From positions 886,501-950,500 of the forward strand of contig WPIO01000010.1 in the NCBI GenBank assembly GCA_009760855.2: 64,000 nucleotides of DNA, in the 5' to 3' direction. The position numbers and the translations under genes are program-made. The notes beneath the pieces are model-generated. The model did no database searches. It worked only from the letters and a program-made list of their open reading frames with translations, and was not told the origin of the DNA. This document shows, piece by piece, positions 33,095-44,224 of this stretch; position 1 is the first letter of the stretch, and every line of letters begins with the position of its first letter. The DNA comes from Cristatella mucedo (Eukaryota; Bryozoa; Phylactolaemata; Cristatellidae).

Positions 33095-36000
33095 TGTTTG
33101 CATGGCGGTATGTGTGTTTGTGCTGGCGTGTGTGAATGTGCATGCATGTAAGTGTGCATGCACGTGTGTTTCTGTTTGTGTATTTGCTGTCTCTTTCATC
33201 TTTATGTATGCATCTTTTAGAGAATTTTGTTCCACTCGAACGGTGAGGATGCCCACCAAGTGTCAGTAGATCGATTTCAGCCTTTTAGGCTGTATGCTTA
33301 TTTCATATCTTAAGATGAATTTGTCCAGGCTAGGTAGTACCAAGGGGCTAGTTTGATTTGTAGCCAGACATTGTGGTAGTCAGTCCCTAAGCGTGGACAG
33401 GAATCAAATGTGATGGCATACTGTTAAAGTTGTCTTACTAGTGAAACTTTCATACGTCTAACAGTTATCAAAGAGGGCACCTACATTATGAGCAGATCAC
33501 AGTGGTTGCAAACTTCCCTTTTATAATTGGGGATGCCGTAATAGTAATGCATCACCAATTAGAAGAGGCAAGTTCCTGGTCCAGCCGAATGCCTAAGGTA
33601 TGCTACAAGGAGGAGTTTGGTTTCGATTAGCATAAGAAAATTGGACGACATCCAGGATTGCGTGTCTCCAAGGTAGTCATACAGTTTAGGAGTCGTTGCA
33701 GCTGATTCCAATGGTTTAAATGGCAGGTTTATCTGGGTATCGTCAACATAGAAAGGATTGCTTATCCCTTTGGCTCAAATCACTTTTCCTGAGATATTCT
33801 GTAGACATGGAGAACAGCAAAGGATTGAGAATGAATCTTTGTGGAACACCACTGGTGACTAGTGGATGAGATGTGATCACTGCGCGACACCTAGTGAACA
33901 CCCTCCCGACCTGCGTCAGAACATCCCCTGACCTGACCACATTTAAAAGGAACCTAAAAACACACCTATTTAGGACAGCAGTTAGTGGGTCCCTGTGATT
34001 CGTCCTTGATGTGCTTATGCGTGCTGACACTGTGCATGCTGCTACTAACCACATTTGCATGCTGACCCTGTGCATGTCACCCCTAACCATATTATTCATT
34101 TCGTTTGTTTTTCACGCACGATTTTACTTACCATTCCATTGCATTTCTCTTTACAGCAAATGTAAAGCACCTAGAGAGAGATTAAGTTCTCTGAGGGCGC
34201 TTTATCAAGTGAGTTATTATTATTATTATTATTATTATCAGACAAGTACAACTTGAACCATGTAAGAGCCTTATAATAAAAACATTCGTATAGCACCCTC
34301 AGAGAAATGGTAGTAACATCCACAAGCAGCTGGCATAGTGTAAGCAGGTACATGCACACAAAGAACGAATCATATAGATCTTAGGTGCATTCGTAACAGT
34401 GCCCCTGGCAGTAATAATACTAATACCTTTGATGTAGTGCCCTCAGAGAACTCAATCTCTTTCTAGGCACTTTACATTTGCTGCAAAGGAAGCACGATCT
34501 TATCCATGTGATCGATCGTTGTTCTCAATCATTCAAATAGGATATCGTGCTTAATACTGCCAACCGCAGCTTATGGATTGAGATAGACCCAGCCAGTGAT
34601 GTTACAATCACCGTTGTTGTTCAAAATGTCGTTTTCACACTGATGAGAGTAGTTTCAGTCGAGTGTAGTTTCTTCATTCCCTTCTGAAATGGAAGGTTAC
34701 TGATGATGGGTCTGTGTAGAATCTCATCCACAGTTGATGCCTTAGGGTCGTAATGTGGAGAAAGGATGCATTGCTAAAAACGGAAGTGCGTGAGGCCAAA
34801 GTGCAGTCTAAGAGAAAGGTAAGTGTGCACACAATATCTCGGAAGTTAGCTATGCGCATCTCCAGCCACACGTGCAGGCGCCCAATATACATCCAACTCG
34901 TACACATTCCCTGTTACACACTCACTCGTATATATGCACGCTGGCACAACACATAAAAAGAGATTTTAGTGATGTTATAGGTATTTGAACTCTATATAAA
35001 GCTATCCTCTGTAGAAATCGGTTAACTATTCTAGATCTCTGCATATTTTGGTATCTTTAGGTGTCAACACTATCTGTCTATATGTCTATATCAGGGCCTT
35101 GCCCAAGATTAAACTAAGGTGCCGTGAAACCGTGACCCTGCCTAATTCATGCCCCTGGGTCACAGCCAATGTGCTGTTGAACTTCAAGACCCTGGTCGTG
35201 GGTTCCAGCCTTGTTGAAGTTAATCAAGGCCTGACTAGTGGAGCATTATTTTATTTATTTATTTAATTTAATATATTATTAATACACCAATATCAGAGCT
35301 GGCTTATTGCCTTTAGTGCTTTTCTACCACTGCATAAAACAGGCTGTTGAATCAGCTGAGCTTTACTTTTTGTTTGCTTTCAGAAGTACTTCTCTAATAG
35401 TTTAAAAATTAAGAATGGTAACAGCATTTTCCAAAAAGTTCTGCAAGATTCCATGTTATTATAGCGCCGAGTTTGGTTGGTCCAGCGGTTAAGGTGCTCG
35501 CCCCGACTAAGGTCTGGCTGAGGTCGTGGGCTCGAGCCCTGAGGCATATGTGAAGCGCCTGAATAGAGATTTAGTTCTCTTTGGGCGCTATACAAATGAA
35601 TCATATGTTTTTTGCCGAGCTGGTTTGGTCTAGCGGTTAAGGTGCTCGCCCCGACCAAGGTCTGACTGAGGTCGTGGGCTCGAGCCCCGAGGCATATGTG
35701 AAGCGCCTGAATAGAGATTAAGTTCTCTTGGGGCGCCATATAAATGAATTGTATCTTTATTTTTTGAGCAACTGGGCAATCGCAATAACGACTCTAGCAG
35801 GTTGAAAGTAGTAATCACCAAAAATGCCAAGCGTAGATCATGGAAGGGGATGGGGAGGAATCGTTTCTATGCCCTCGATCGTGATGGACGCCGAGAGTTT
35901 TTTGTAGTTGTTGAGCAAACTATTTATATACGATGTTATTATGCAGTGCTTATTATATGTAAATAAACACTGCTGCCATGGTAAGCAAGGTGAGATGTGG

Positions 36001-39000
36001 TATGTGTTTCCATGCATGTGTTTGTCCTAGTGGGCTGTCTTACGTTGCAGTTCAGCATATACTTTTACGAAACCCTGAGTAAGCAAATGTCACCTGGTGA
36101 CTACATAAAGACCCTGTCAAAGGCCAATGCAGATTACTATTCCAAGTAAGCATGCGGCAAGACCCTGGTTTAGCCGAGCTTTTTGCCTGTTTAAATTAAT
36201 TTGCCTGTTTAAATTTTTGTCTGCTTAATCGTCTTCTCAGGATTCTGGGATTTCACAAAAAGACTGAAGCAGCCTTGACGGCCTTGCTGTTTGATAGTAA
36301 TGGCACAGAGTACCACGGCTCGGGCTATCGCTGCCCTAGCCAACGGGCCACCGTTCTCACAGGCACCAGCTCTTACCCAGTCATCTTCAGCCACCCACCG
36401 ATCCAGGTATGACATATGCAGGCTGTCGATTTCGGCTTGACTGCAGGATGCAGAATGCGGCACAGGGTTTCTATTCATGGCTGAGGGGGCCAGGGAAACA
36501 TTTCAGTTGCTGCTTCATGTTTGGGGTGGGAAGAATCAGATAATACTAATACATTTGTATTGCACCATCAGAGAACTTCAACTCCTTCTAGGCACTTTAC
36601 GTGTGCTATAAATGAAGCATGATTAAATGGTTATTGGCAACAGGCACAATGTCAACAAGCAAAACATGGTTTGGGTGACATGCGCAGTGTCAGCATGTGA
36701 ATGTTACTAGTGGCAGCATGCACAGTGTCAGCATACGTAAGCAAATAAAGGGAAAATCACGAGGACCCACCAAATGTGGTAAAAAAAGGTGGGTTTTTAG
36801 CTTTTCTTTTATTGTGAAGTCGGGGGGGGGTGTCGTGACGTCAGTCGGGAGTGAGTTCCAGACTTTAGGAGCATAGGAACTGTAGGCACGGTCTCCAAAC
36901 AATTTGACACTAGTACGAGATATAGCTAACTGATTTGATTCAGAAAAGCCGGTGGCACGATGCCTAGCCTGGTTGGGGAGTAGTTTTGATAGGTAGGCTG
37001 GAGCCAGTGAATGAAGGAAATTAAAACTTGAGTGGCAGAATCTTGAAGTCGACTTACTGCTGGATTGGGAGCCAGTGCAATTCGGCAAGTAGCGGTGCTA
37101 TGTAGCACTGCACCTTTCACGACAGACCAACTTAGCTGCAGAAATCTGCACCAATTGTAAGTGCCTGATTGCATAGTCCGGTAGACCAGCAAGCAGTGAG
37201 TTATAGAAGTAGATATGGGATGTCACAAATTCATCGACCAGTTTACATGTGGTATCCCAGTCTAACCAAGCCCACATTTTAGCAATGTTATGTAGATGAA
37301 AGTAGGCAGACTTGATTGTGGGGCTGATGTGGCCGTCTAACGAAAGGTCACATTGAAACAAGGCACCTAGATTTGGTGCAGATGCAACAGGACGTATGGT
37401 GGCAGAGCCGATTTTAAGAATAAAGCTTTGCCAGTTCTGAACCACACTTGGTTTGGCCATAACCATTAAATTAGTTGTTTACAAAGAAGGTAGAGAAGCA
37501 ATCAGCAAGATCACCACAAGGATTACTAATTCTGATTGTGCACGCCGGTGGATCAGCAAGCGGTGAGTTACAGAAGTCGTGACTGGATGTTACAAATGCA
37601 CTGACCAGTTTAAATGTAGTATACCCGACTAAGCAAGCCCGAATTTTTAGCAATTTTTTCTGTAGGTGAAAATAGGCAGACTTTACAATGGAATAGGACA
37701 CATAGATTTGCGTGCAGATGCTTTAGGAGATATGCTGACAGAGCCGATTTTGAGCATTAAGCTGTCAAATCTCTGAGTCACACTTGGTTTGCCTGTTACT
37801 ATTAAGTTGGTTTATCGTCATTTAATTTGAGAAAGTTTACTGCCATCCATATGCAGATGGCAGCAATACGTCCAGCAAGGGAGTTGAGTTTATCAAGCTG
37901 GAAGGCTGGAATGGATCAAAGCATAGGTAACACTAAGTGTCATCTGCTTAGAAATGAAAGCCTAGATTGTGCTTGGCGATCACGATGAAGAGAAGTAGAC
38001 CAAGCACAGAACCCTGAGGTACCCCAATACTTCAGTGGTTTCTCGGATGATCCTTTTTCATTCACATCAATAGTATTAAGTCTCCCACTGAGATAGGACC
38101 AAAACTATTGCAGAACAGTGCCAGTGGTGCCCAGGCATGGTGAGAGGCGCTCGTGAAGAACTTGATTAGTAGTATCTAACGTGGCCGAAAGATCAAACAA
38201 AACGAGCAAAGTGAAACTTTACCTATGCGTGCACGCCCGAGAAGGTCATTATACACCCAAAGCAATGTTGACTCGGTGGAGTGATTAGCTCAAAAACCAG
38301 GCACAGCATGCTTGCTAGTTTTGAAGTTTCAACGAATGAGTTCATCTGGTCTGCCACAACTCCAATGTCTTTGATAAGAACGGTAAAAGGGAGACTGAGT
38401 GGAAGCTGCTCAAGTTTTCTTTCACGATTGGTTTCTTAATTAGTGGCCTAACTGCAGCCTTTTTGAAAGGGGCAGGGACATGACCTGAGGCTAATGACAT
38501 ATTTATGATGTCAGTAAGGCTTGGCAGGAGCAGATCTATGTATCATATAAGTAGGTCAGTGGGTATATGGTCAAGAGAACTAGTAGTATTTTTTGATTGA
38601 GGAGTTTTGGAATGAGGTCACTTGCAGCCTCCTGAATGTGAATGTAGACATCGTGGAGCTGCATATCATTGAAGGAGGGGAATCCTCTGGGGTTGTTTTT
38701 GAGAGACAAGAGTCTAGGAAGAATAGTGCTACCTTAGGGATGGACTTTGTGATAGTGTCTATCTTGCTGTCAAAGAAGCTAGAGTAACGATCACTTTGAT
38801 CGCTCGCCGTAAGGATCACTAGGTAAGGAGCTAACCTGGCAGCAGGTAAGAAGACGGTTGATCGTAGACATCAGCATTTTTGGATTGAGCTTCTGTGATA
38901 CAAGGATATTTTTATAGAAGCTAGCCTTAGTCTTTGCTAGGATGGATTGGTGTGATCTAGTATCCCCTGGTCGTATGTCTGTCGATGGGAGCCTGTCCTT

Positions 39001-41479
39001 ATTTTTTTTAGGCTATCTTAAGCTTGCACTTAGTAGACCTAGCTAGATTAATTTCTGCTGTAAACCATAGGCCATCTGGGTGAGGGCAAAGAGCCTGCCT
39101 AGTTAGTGTTTCAAACTTGTGGAGGATGTCAGCTAATGTCGTGTCATAGCATTCTACCAATGATAATAAGTCGGAAGAGAGATTGAGCAATAGGAGCGAA
39201 GAAGATATTTCCGTATAGACGTCATTGATGCAAAGTGTCTTCGTGGGGATGGACTCGTTGATCTGGCCTGTCTTCTGGAAAAAGAAGCTAGAGAAGTAAT
39301 CAGCTAGATCGTCACAGGGATCGTTTGGTGTTAACCTGGGAGCCGTTGAGGACATGGTTGATTGTCGACATCAGCATTTTTTGATTGTGCATCTGTGATT
39401 CAACAATGTTTTTATAGAAGCTAGACTTGGCCTTTGCTAGGATCTATTGGTACGACTTACCTCGCATACATGTCGATGGACAGTCAGTCCTGATCTTTTG
39501 TATGCTTTTTCAAGCTTGCACTTAGAAGAACCAGCTAGTTTAACGTCTGTGGTAAACAATTGGGCATCTCGGCGAGGGTGCCCAGTGCGCTTAGTCAGAG
39601 GTGCAAACTTGTTGAGTATGTCAGCTAGTGTCGTTTTGTAGCAATATACCAGTTAGCATAGGCTGGAAGGGGGAGTGAGCAACAGCAGCAAAAGATGTTT
39701 CCTCGTAGACCTCATTGATGTCTAGGGTCTTAAAGTTTATACCACTGATCACCAATTCCGTGAGCACCATATCTTCAGGCTGATACCAGATATGACGGTA
39801 GGCAGGGTAAACCTTTGGTTACGCTTGCAAAGTCCTTTGGGAGCAAGTGCTTTTTGATGCGTCGGCGAGTGGTCATGCTATGCACTCCAGGATAATCCAT
39901 GTTCTCGATTTGTTTCCATGCCCAAAGCCGAGACTACATAATCTTTATTTGTTGAGGAGTGAAACCTTAATCCTGCTGGTGTGGGGGCAGGGATCTTAGC
40001 AGGCTGCAGGCATACCAGGTCTGCACCAGCTGTTGACCTAACTGAACCATGCGGCGAATTACCGATTCTTTAGAGGAATTCAGGGTCTTTGCCGCTCTTT
40101 TATATTGACCCAAGAGGTACCAGATTTTAACGTGCACGTATTCTCGCATGTACACATAGCCTTGAGCCCTCGACGTTGGTCATCAAAGGCATGCACCTTT
40201 ACCCCTGGGTCACACCAGGGCACAGGTCATTGGCATGGCACGGGTTTTTAATGGCTGTATTTACCTGCTTCAGTTCTCGTTGATAGTACGATAGTTTTTA
40301 ATTTGGTTAGTTGGGATGTGCATCAACTGTGGTAAATTGATGTTATCGTCAATGGTTTGGTGTCTTTACACCTATACAATTTTGAATCTGCTTACCTCTT
40401 TCGATTTGAGCTGATTTTCGAGATCATGCAAAAATAGTCCACGTAGAAGGAAGGTGTTATCTAATACACAAGCATCCAAAATATGTGAAATTAATTTACA
40501 GTGTTCTTATTGCTGGTCGGTTTCTTGCCTGGCTACTACTTGTTTCTGACTTGGAAATAAATTTGTTCTTCCATTGTTCATCCTTTCAGCTGTGTGGAAT
40601 GATGCACAACACTATTTCTAATTAGTGATATCTGACCTTGCTTCGGGGAGGATCGGTATTTGGTTGAGCATGAAATGCATGAGTGAATGCATGAATGAAA
40701 GCATTAATGCAAGAATAAAGGGAATGAAACAGTGAGAAGAAGTATTTGGAGAGTTAAAATAGAACCAAGCAAGAGACAGTGAAAGAGAGAGAGAATTTAA
40801 TAGAAGAGAGGATATATATAACATAGAGTGAGAAGGCTCTCAATTGATCACAGTGTGGCACTTCTTCGTAGCAGTTGTTGTTGATAGTGATGGTAACTGT
40901 AACTGTTTCGTGCACAGGATTCACCAGCAAGAGAACTATCCAGTCGACATATTGCAGCTGTTATCATGCTGATGGGTCGAAGAGATCGTGAGCTTAATGC
41001 TGGTGGCGACAGAGCTGTCTACGAGTTTGACTCGGTAAGAACATGTGCAACGGGGTTCAGTGCTGCTTAATTGATCTTTGCTTTGATTTGGTACTCGCAC
41101 TGCAACTCTGTCTGCCTTTCTTTGCTCTGCTTTCTTTCTTGATGTCATTTTTATGTATCTCTTTGTTTGTTCGTGGTAGTATCGTTCTGGCTATTCGTTT
41201 TGTTTTTGAGATATCTGGTCAAGAGGTACCAAGATATTTGGGGTGATAGGTCTTGGTTCATCAAATTGGCCTTTAATATCATCATAGTCTGTATTTAATA
41301 TGTTTCAGAATGTTCAGAGCACCTACTTCCTGTCGAGGATAGACCCCCGTGTGACGATGGTGGTCATATATGAGTCGAAGAAGTCAGATAAGGAATGCAA
41401 GAACATTCATTCTCATATTGTCGATACAGTGTCACTCCTGCGATGTGCCCGACTGTATGCTAGTCTGCGGCCTAGCTAA
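28728..41479 (+). CDS. KICS2: KICS2 (C12orf66), KICSTOR subunit 2; N-terminal exon(s) not found
   Basis: Exons: 28728-28912, 29333-29470, 29706-29940, 36051-36145, 36241-36406, 40918-41034 and 41309-41479 (stop TAA). All have GT-AG borders and the phases agree throughout, giving 368 codons. Family landmarks appear in order: ARSRMMDFF; SKKFHHPLLGPLKSAL; FLPSLLHLNGAHGKL; a split YEWLKKYKDALLAK-FSIYFYETLSKQ; HGSGY; AAVIMLMGRRD; and NVQSTYFLSRIDP with VIYESKKSDKE, ending LLRCARLYASLRPS. The human protein is about 445 residues, so roughly the first 70-80 are missing. An open frame continues upstream of 28728 to about 28557 and could supply part of them. KICS2 with ITFG2, KPTN and SZT2 forms KICSTOR, which holds GATOR1 on lysosomes so that nutrient loss can switch mTORC1 off. 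Two introns (6.1 and 4.5 kb) are full of retroelements. Confidence 0.9.
31160..31222. repeat. Perfect 16-bp inverted repeat with a 31-base loop (KICS2 intron)
   Basis: AAAGGTCAGCAAGGTC at 31160-31175 is perfectly complementary to GACCTTGCTGACCTTT at 31207-31222. The loop carries two further CTTGACC units. AGGTCA is the classic nuclear-receptor half-site, but functional use here is unproven. Confidence 0.85.
32028..32125 (-). mobile_element. LINE 3'-tail fragment (KICS2 intron)
   Basis: TAATAATAATAACAATGATA followed by GCACTTGATAAAGTGCCCTT and the antisense TACATTTGCTGCAA segment. Confidence 0.75.
33064..33092. repeat. (TG)n microsatellite (KICS2 intron)
   Basis: About 15 TG units, followed by looser TG-rich sequence to about 33,185. 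Confidence 0.9.
33560..33885 (-). pseudogene. RT fragment of a second LINE lineage (KICS2 intron)
   Basis: Minus-strand reading gives GVPQRFILNPLLFSMSTEYL, then FYVDDTQINLPF (catalytic-site form YVDD rather than YADD) and LGDTQSWMSSNFLMLIETKL, the usual RT motif order. Frame changes and a stop separate the parts. The different catalytic motif and sequence show that it is not the common LINE of this window. Confidence 0.7.
33898..34232 (+). mobile_element. LINE 3'-end fragment (KICS2 intron)
   Basis: Sense C-terminal coding end (PTCVRTSPDLTTFKRNLKTH-like), 3' untranslated region, AAAGCACCTAGAGAGAGATT, GAGGGCGCTTTATCAAGTGA and (TTA)n. It is inserted against the second-lineage RT fragment. Confidence 0.85.
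34411..34492 (-). mobile_element. LINE 3'-tail fragment (KICS2 intron)
   Basis: TAATAATACTAATACC followed by TGTAGTGCCCTCAGAGAACT and the antisense GCACTTTACATTTGCTGCAA segment. Similar debris begins at about 34,270. Confidence 0.75.
35466..35605 (+). mobile_element. tRNA-derived SINE, family 1 (KICS2 intron)
   Basis: GCCGAGTTTGGTTGGTCCAG head, GGGCTCGAGCCC and the AAGCGCCTGAATAGAGATTT tail with GGGCGCTATACAAATGAAT. Confidence 0.9.
35614..35751 (+). mobile_element. tRNA-derived SINE, family 1, in tandem with the previous copy
   Basis: GCCGAGCTGGTTTGGTCTAG head, GGGCTCGAGCCC and AAGCGCCTGAATAGAGATTA with GGGGCGCCATATAAATGAAT. It is a closer match than its neighbour to the copy in the capsid gene. 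Confidence 0.9.
36541..39740 (-). mobile_element. L2/CR1-like LINE, rearranged (copy 2), in KICS2 intron
   Basis: It has the 3' tail (GCACCATCAGAGAACTTCAA and antisense TTTACGTGTGCTATAA), the C-terminal coding part (36.69-37.47 kb), a repeated C-terminal-type segment, then RT (37.8-38.4 kb). Next come two successive copies of the endonuclease-RT linker (about 38.77-39.24 and 39.28-39.74 kb). Its internal junctions are shared with copy 1 at 11.9-13.6 kb. No long intact ORF remains. Confidence 0.75.
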
Positions 41480-41636
41480 GCCCTGCTAATGGTAATCGGC
41501 ATCACACACATTGGCCTGGCGCTTACCTGTTCTGATTGCAGCAATTTTGCTATGGTCTGCTGCCCTGTTATTCTTAGTTCGACATCTGAGTCGATACTCC
41601 TTCCTCTTAAAGCGATATGATATGTGTACATATGTA

Positions 41637-41642
41637 AATAAA
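41637..41642 (+). terminator. Likely KICS2 polyadenylation signal
   Basis: AATAAA lies 157 bases after the KICS2 stop and is followed by a GT-rich stretch (GTGTTGTT), the usual downstream element. Confidence 0.7.
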
Positions 41643-41664
41643 GTGTTGTTTAGCTAATCCAACT

Positions 41665-41732
41665 GCCTCATGTTTATAGCAATAGAAGAGCCTTAGCCTC
41701 CCACTTGCAACAGAATACTCGTCTGCTGCAGG
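41665..41732 (-). mobile_element. Family-2 SINE fragment
   Basis: ATAGCAATAGAAGAGCCTTA followed by CCACTTGCAACAG and GTCTGCTGCAGG matches the middle of the family-2 SINE on the minus strand. It is partial and degenerate. Confidence 0.45.
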
Positions 41733-42043
41733 AAACAATCAAATGACCTGGGTAGTGAAGGGCGAGTTCTAATATCTAAGTGTAAATGTTGCTTTAAAAA
41801 CTGTGAAGGCTCGTCCAAATATAGAACACAGGTTTAGGATATCAATCAAGTGACAAACAAGCTAGAAATGGTTTATGAAAATATAACGACATCCACATGA
41901 AAGGAAAGCATTAGAAGCTTGATTATGCAAACTATGTCTAATCCGACAGTAAACCGGAAACAGCATTTTTGCAAGTAAAAAATTGTTTACCGATCTCTGC
42001 ATCATGTTCGACTTTTGTCCCAATTTTTTAAACCTTGGTATAT

Positions 42044-43122
42044 AGTAATAATAATATTAATAATATTAATGCACTTGATAAAGTGCCCTCAGAGAACTCA
42101 ATCTCTTTCTAGGCGCTTTACATTTGCTGCAAAGGGAAACGCGATTGAATGGTGAGTAATATCATTCTTGATAAACAACATGAATAAAATGGTTAGGGGT
42201 GAAACGCACAGGGTCAGCATGCAAGTGTGGTTAGTGGCAGCATGCACAGTGTCAGCACACATAAGCACACAACGAATCATAGGGACCCACTAAGTGCTGT
42301 CATAAATAGGTGAGTTTTAAATTTCTTATTAAATGTGGTCAAGTCAGGGGATGTTCTGACACAAGTCGGGAGTGTGTTCCAGGCTTTGGGAGCATACGAA
42401 CTAAATGCGTGGTCACGTTTGTACGAGGTATTGGTAAACTGTTGTATTCCGAAAAGCGGGTGGTACGATGCTTGGCCTGGTGGGGGAGTAGATGTGAGAG
42501 ATAGGCTGGAGCCAAAGAATGAAGTGACCTAAAAGTGAGCGACAATACCTTGAAGTCGATCAGTTGCTTGACTGGGAACCAGTGCAGGTCGGCGATAAGT
42601 GGTGTGATGTGGCAACTGCGACGCTCATAACAGACAAGCATAGCTGTGGAGTTTTGCACCAGTTGTAATGGCCTGATTGCACATGCCGGTAGGCCAGCAA
42701 GGAGTGATTACAGAAGTCAAGACAGTATGTCAAAAATGCACTGATCAACTTAGACGTGGTATCCTTACCTAAAAATGCCGGAATTTTAGCAATGTGTGAA
42801 TATAGCAAGTTTAGCAATATCTGAAAGTAGGCAGACTTAATTGTGGAGTTGATGTGGTCGTCTTGCGAGAGTTCGCTTTGGAACATGACACCTAGATTTC
42901 GAGCTGATTCAACAGGAGATATGCTGGCAAAGCCAACTTTGAGCGTTAGCCTTTCCAATTTCTGACTCACACCGGGTTTGCCCATACCTAATAATTTACT
43001 TTTATCATCGTTTAGTTTAAGAAAATTTGCTTCCATCTATGTGCAGATGTCATCAATACATCTAGCAAGGGAGTTGAGAGAATTCGAAGTGCTCGAAGGC
43101 TGGGAGGGATCAAAGTAAAGGT
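42044..43122 (-). mobile_element. L2/CR1-like LINE, 3' part
   Basis: Tail (AAAGTGCCCTCAGAGAACTC) to the middle of RT. Readable parts are LNDDKSKLLGMGKPG and the C-terminal LDFCN segment, with frame changes. It ends at about 43,122 in the region just after the catalytic motif. Confidence 0.85.
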
Positions 43123-43699
43123 ACACATTTGCAGCTTATTGAGGTATATGCCTGTGACTTTGAAGCTGCATCTACAGTGTAGCTTATTGCCCTTTAACTT
43201 CACATAACTTGGCCAATATTTGATTGATCAATACAAAAGATTTTAAAATGTGAGTTTATCTCCTCCTGAAAATGCTCATTTCTGATTTTGGTTCAATAAT
43301 TTGTGCTATGGTGGGTGTGATGCAAAACCTGGGCCGTGGAGTCATCTGCCCATGCTCCGTCTAGCTGAGCATCTGGTCGAAGTCATGCTTCTGTCATCCG
43401 ATGCAAGGTGAAACTCCTATTTACATTGGTGTCGTATTCCTTCTAGCTATTTAAAACGGTAGAAATTCCAATTATGGAGTCTGAGTGGGTAGCATCTCTA
43501 CTTATAAAGCTAATACTGTTATAATCGGTATTGTTTTTATTATTGTTATCTAAACACCTCATTCAAATAGGCATCAGCTGACCGGTGCAACTGGGCATAA
43601 GAGCATTGTGCCGAGCGATTACTCGTCGTGTTCATAAATAAGAATATGTAACCAGGAGTGCCATAGCATGACCACTTGCCGACTGCATCATAAACCTAT

Positions 43700-43810
43700 T
43701 GCTCCCAAAGGACTTTGCAAGCATAACCAAAGGTTTACCCTGACTACCGTCGTATCTTGTATCAGCCTGAAGATATGGTGCTCAAGGAATTGGTGATCAA
43801 TGGTATACAA
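43700..43810. repeat. Inverted copy of about 39,735-39,850
   Basis: AAAGGACTTTGCAAGCATAA, then CCAAAGGTTTACCCTGACTA and TATCAGCCTGAAGATATGGT, ending AATTGGTGATCAATGG, is the reverse complement of the sequence at about 39,735-39,850. Both copies lie at the edge of a LINE remnant. Confidence 0.75.
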
Positions 43811-44215
43811 TGCTGCCAATAGATGCAGCAGCACTAACAGAGACTATAGCAAAGCGTTCCTGAGAAGGTCGTCATACACTAGAAGCAGTGCAGGCTCTGT
43901 GGAATTATTAGCACTGAAATCTTACGCGAACTCACTTGCCAGTTTCGAAGTATTGAGATAAGAGTTTAATTGATCTGGCCCTACTCATTTCAAGGTCTTT
44001 GATAAAAGCAGCACTAGAGAGAAGGCGGAAGTTGCTTTACATTCTCCTGATCCAGTGTCAACTTAATGAGCAACCTAATAACAGTGTCCTTGAAGGAAGG
44101 AGAGAAAAGATGCCAGGTCAAGGACGGATTTATCACATTAGTTATCGAGAGTAATAGCAAATCTGTTAACAAATGGCGGCAGTAAACAGCCAATGGCGGC
44201 AGTAGTCCATCACCT
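43790..44215 (-). mobile_element. Degenerate LINE RT fragment
   Basis: Minus-strand remnants of the segment between the NHSTES and LLKK..LDQEN blocks (for example IRLLIKLTLDQENVKQLPP). Strongly decayed. Confidence 0.65.
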
Positions 44216-44224
44216 TCCCCAGGT

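Noticed and set aside
35466-35751. Functional tRNA genes
   Set aside because: The tRNA-like heads are attached to SINE bodies with a LINE-like tail, repeat elsewhere, and do not keep a full cloverleaf.
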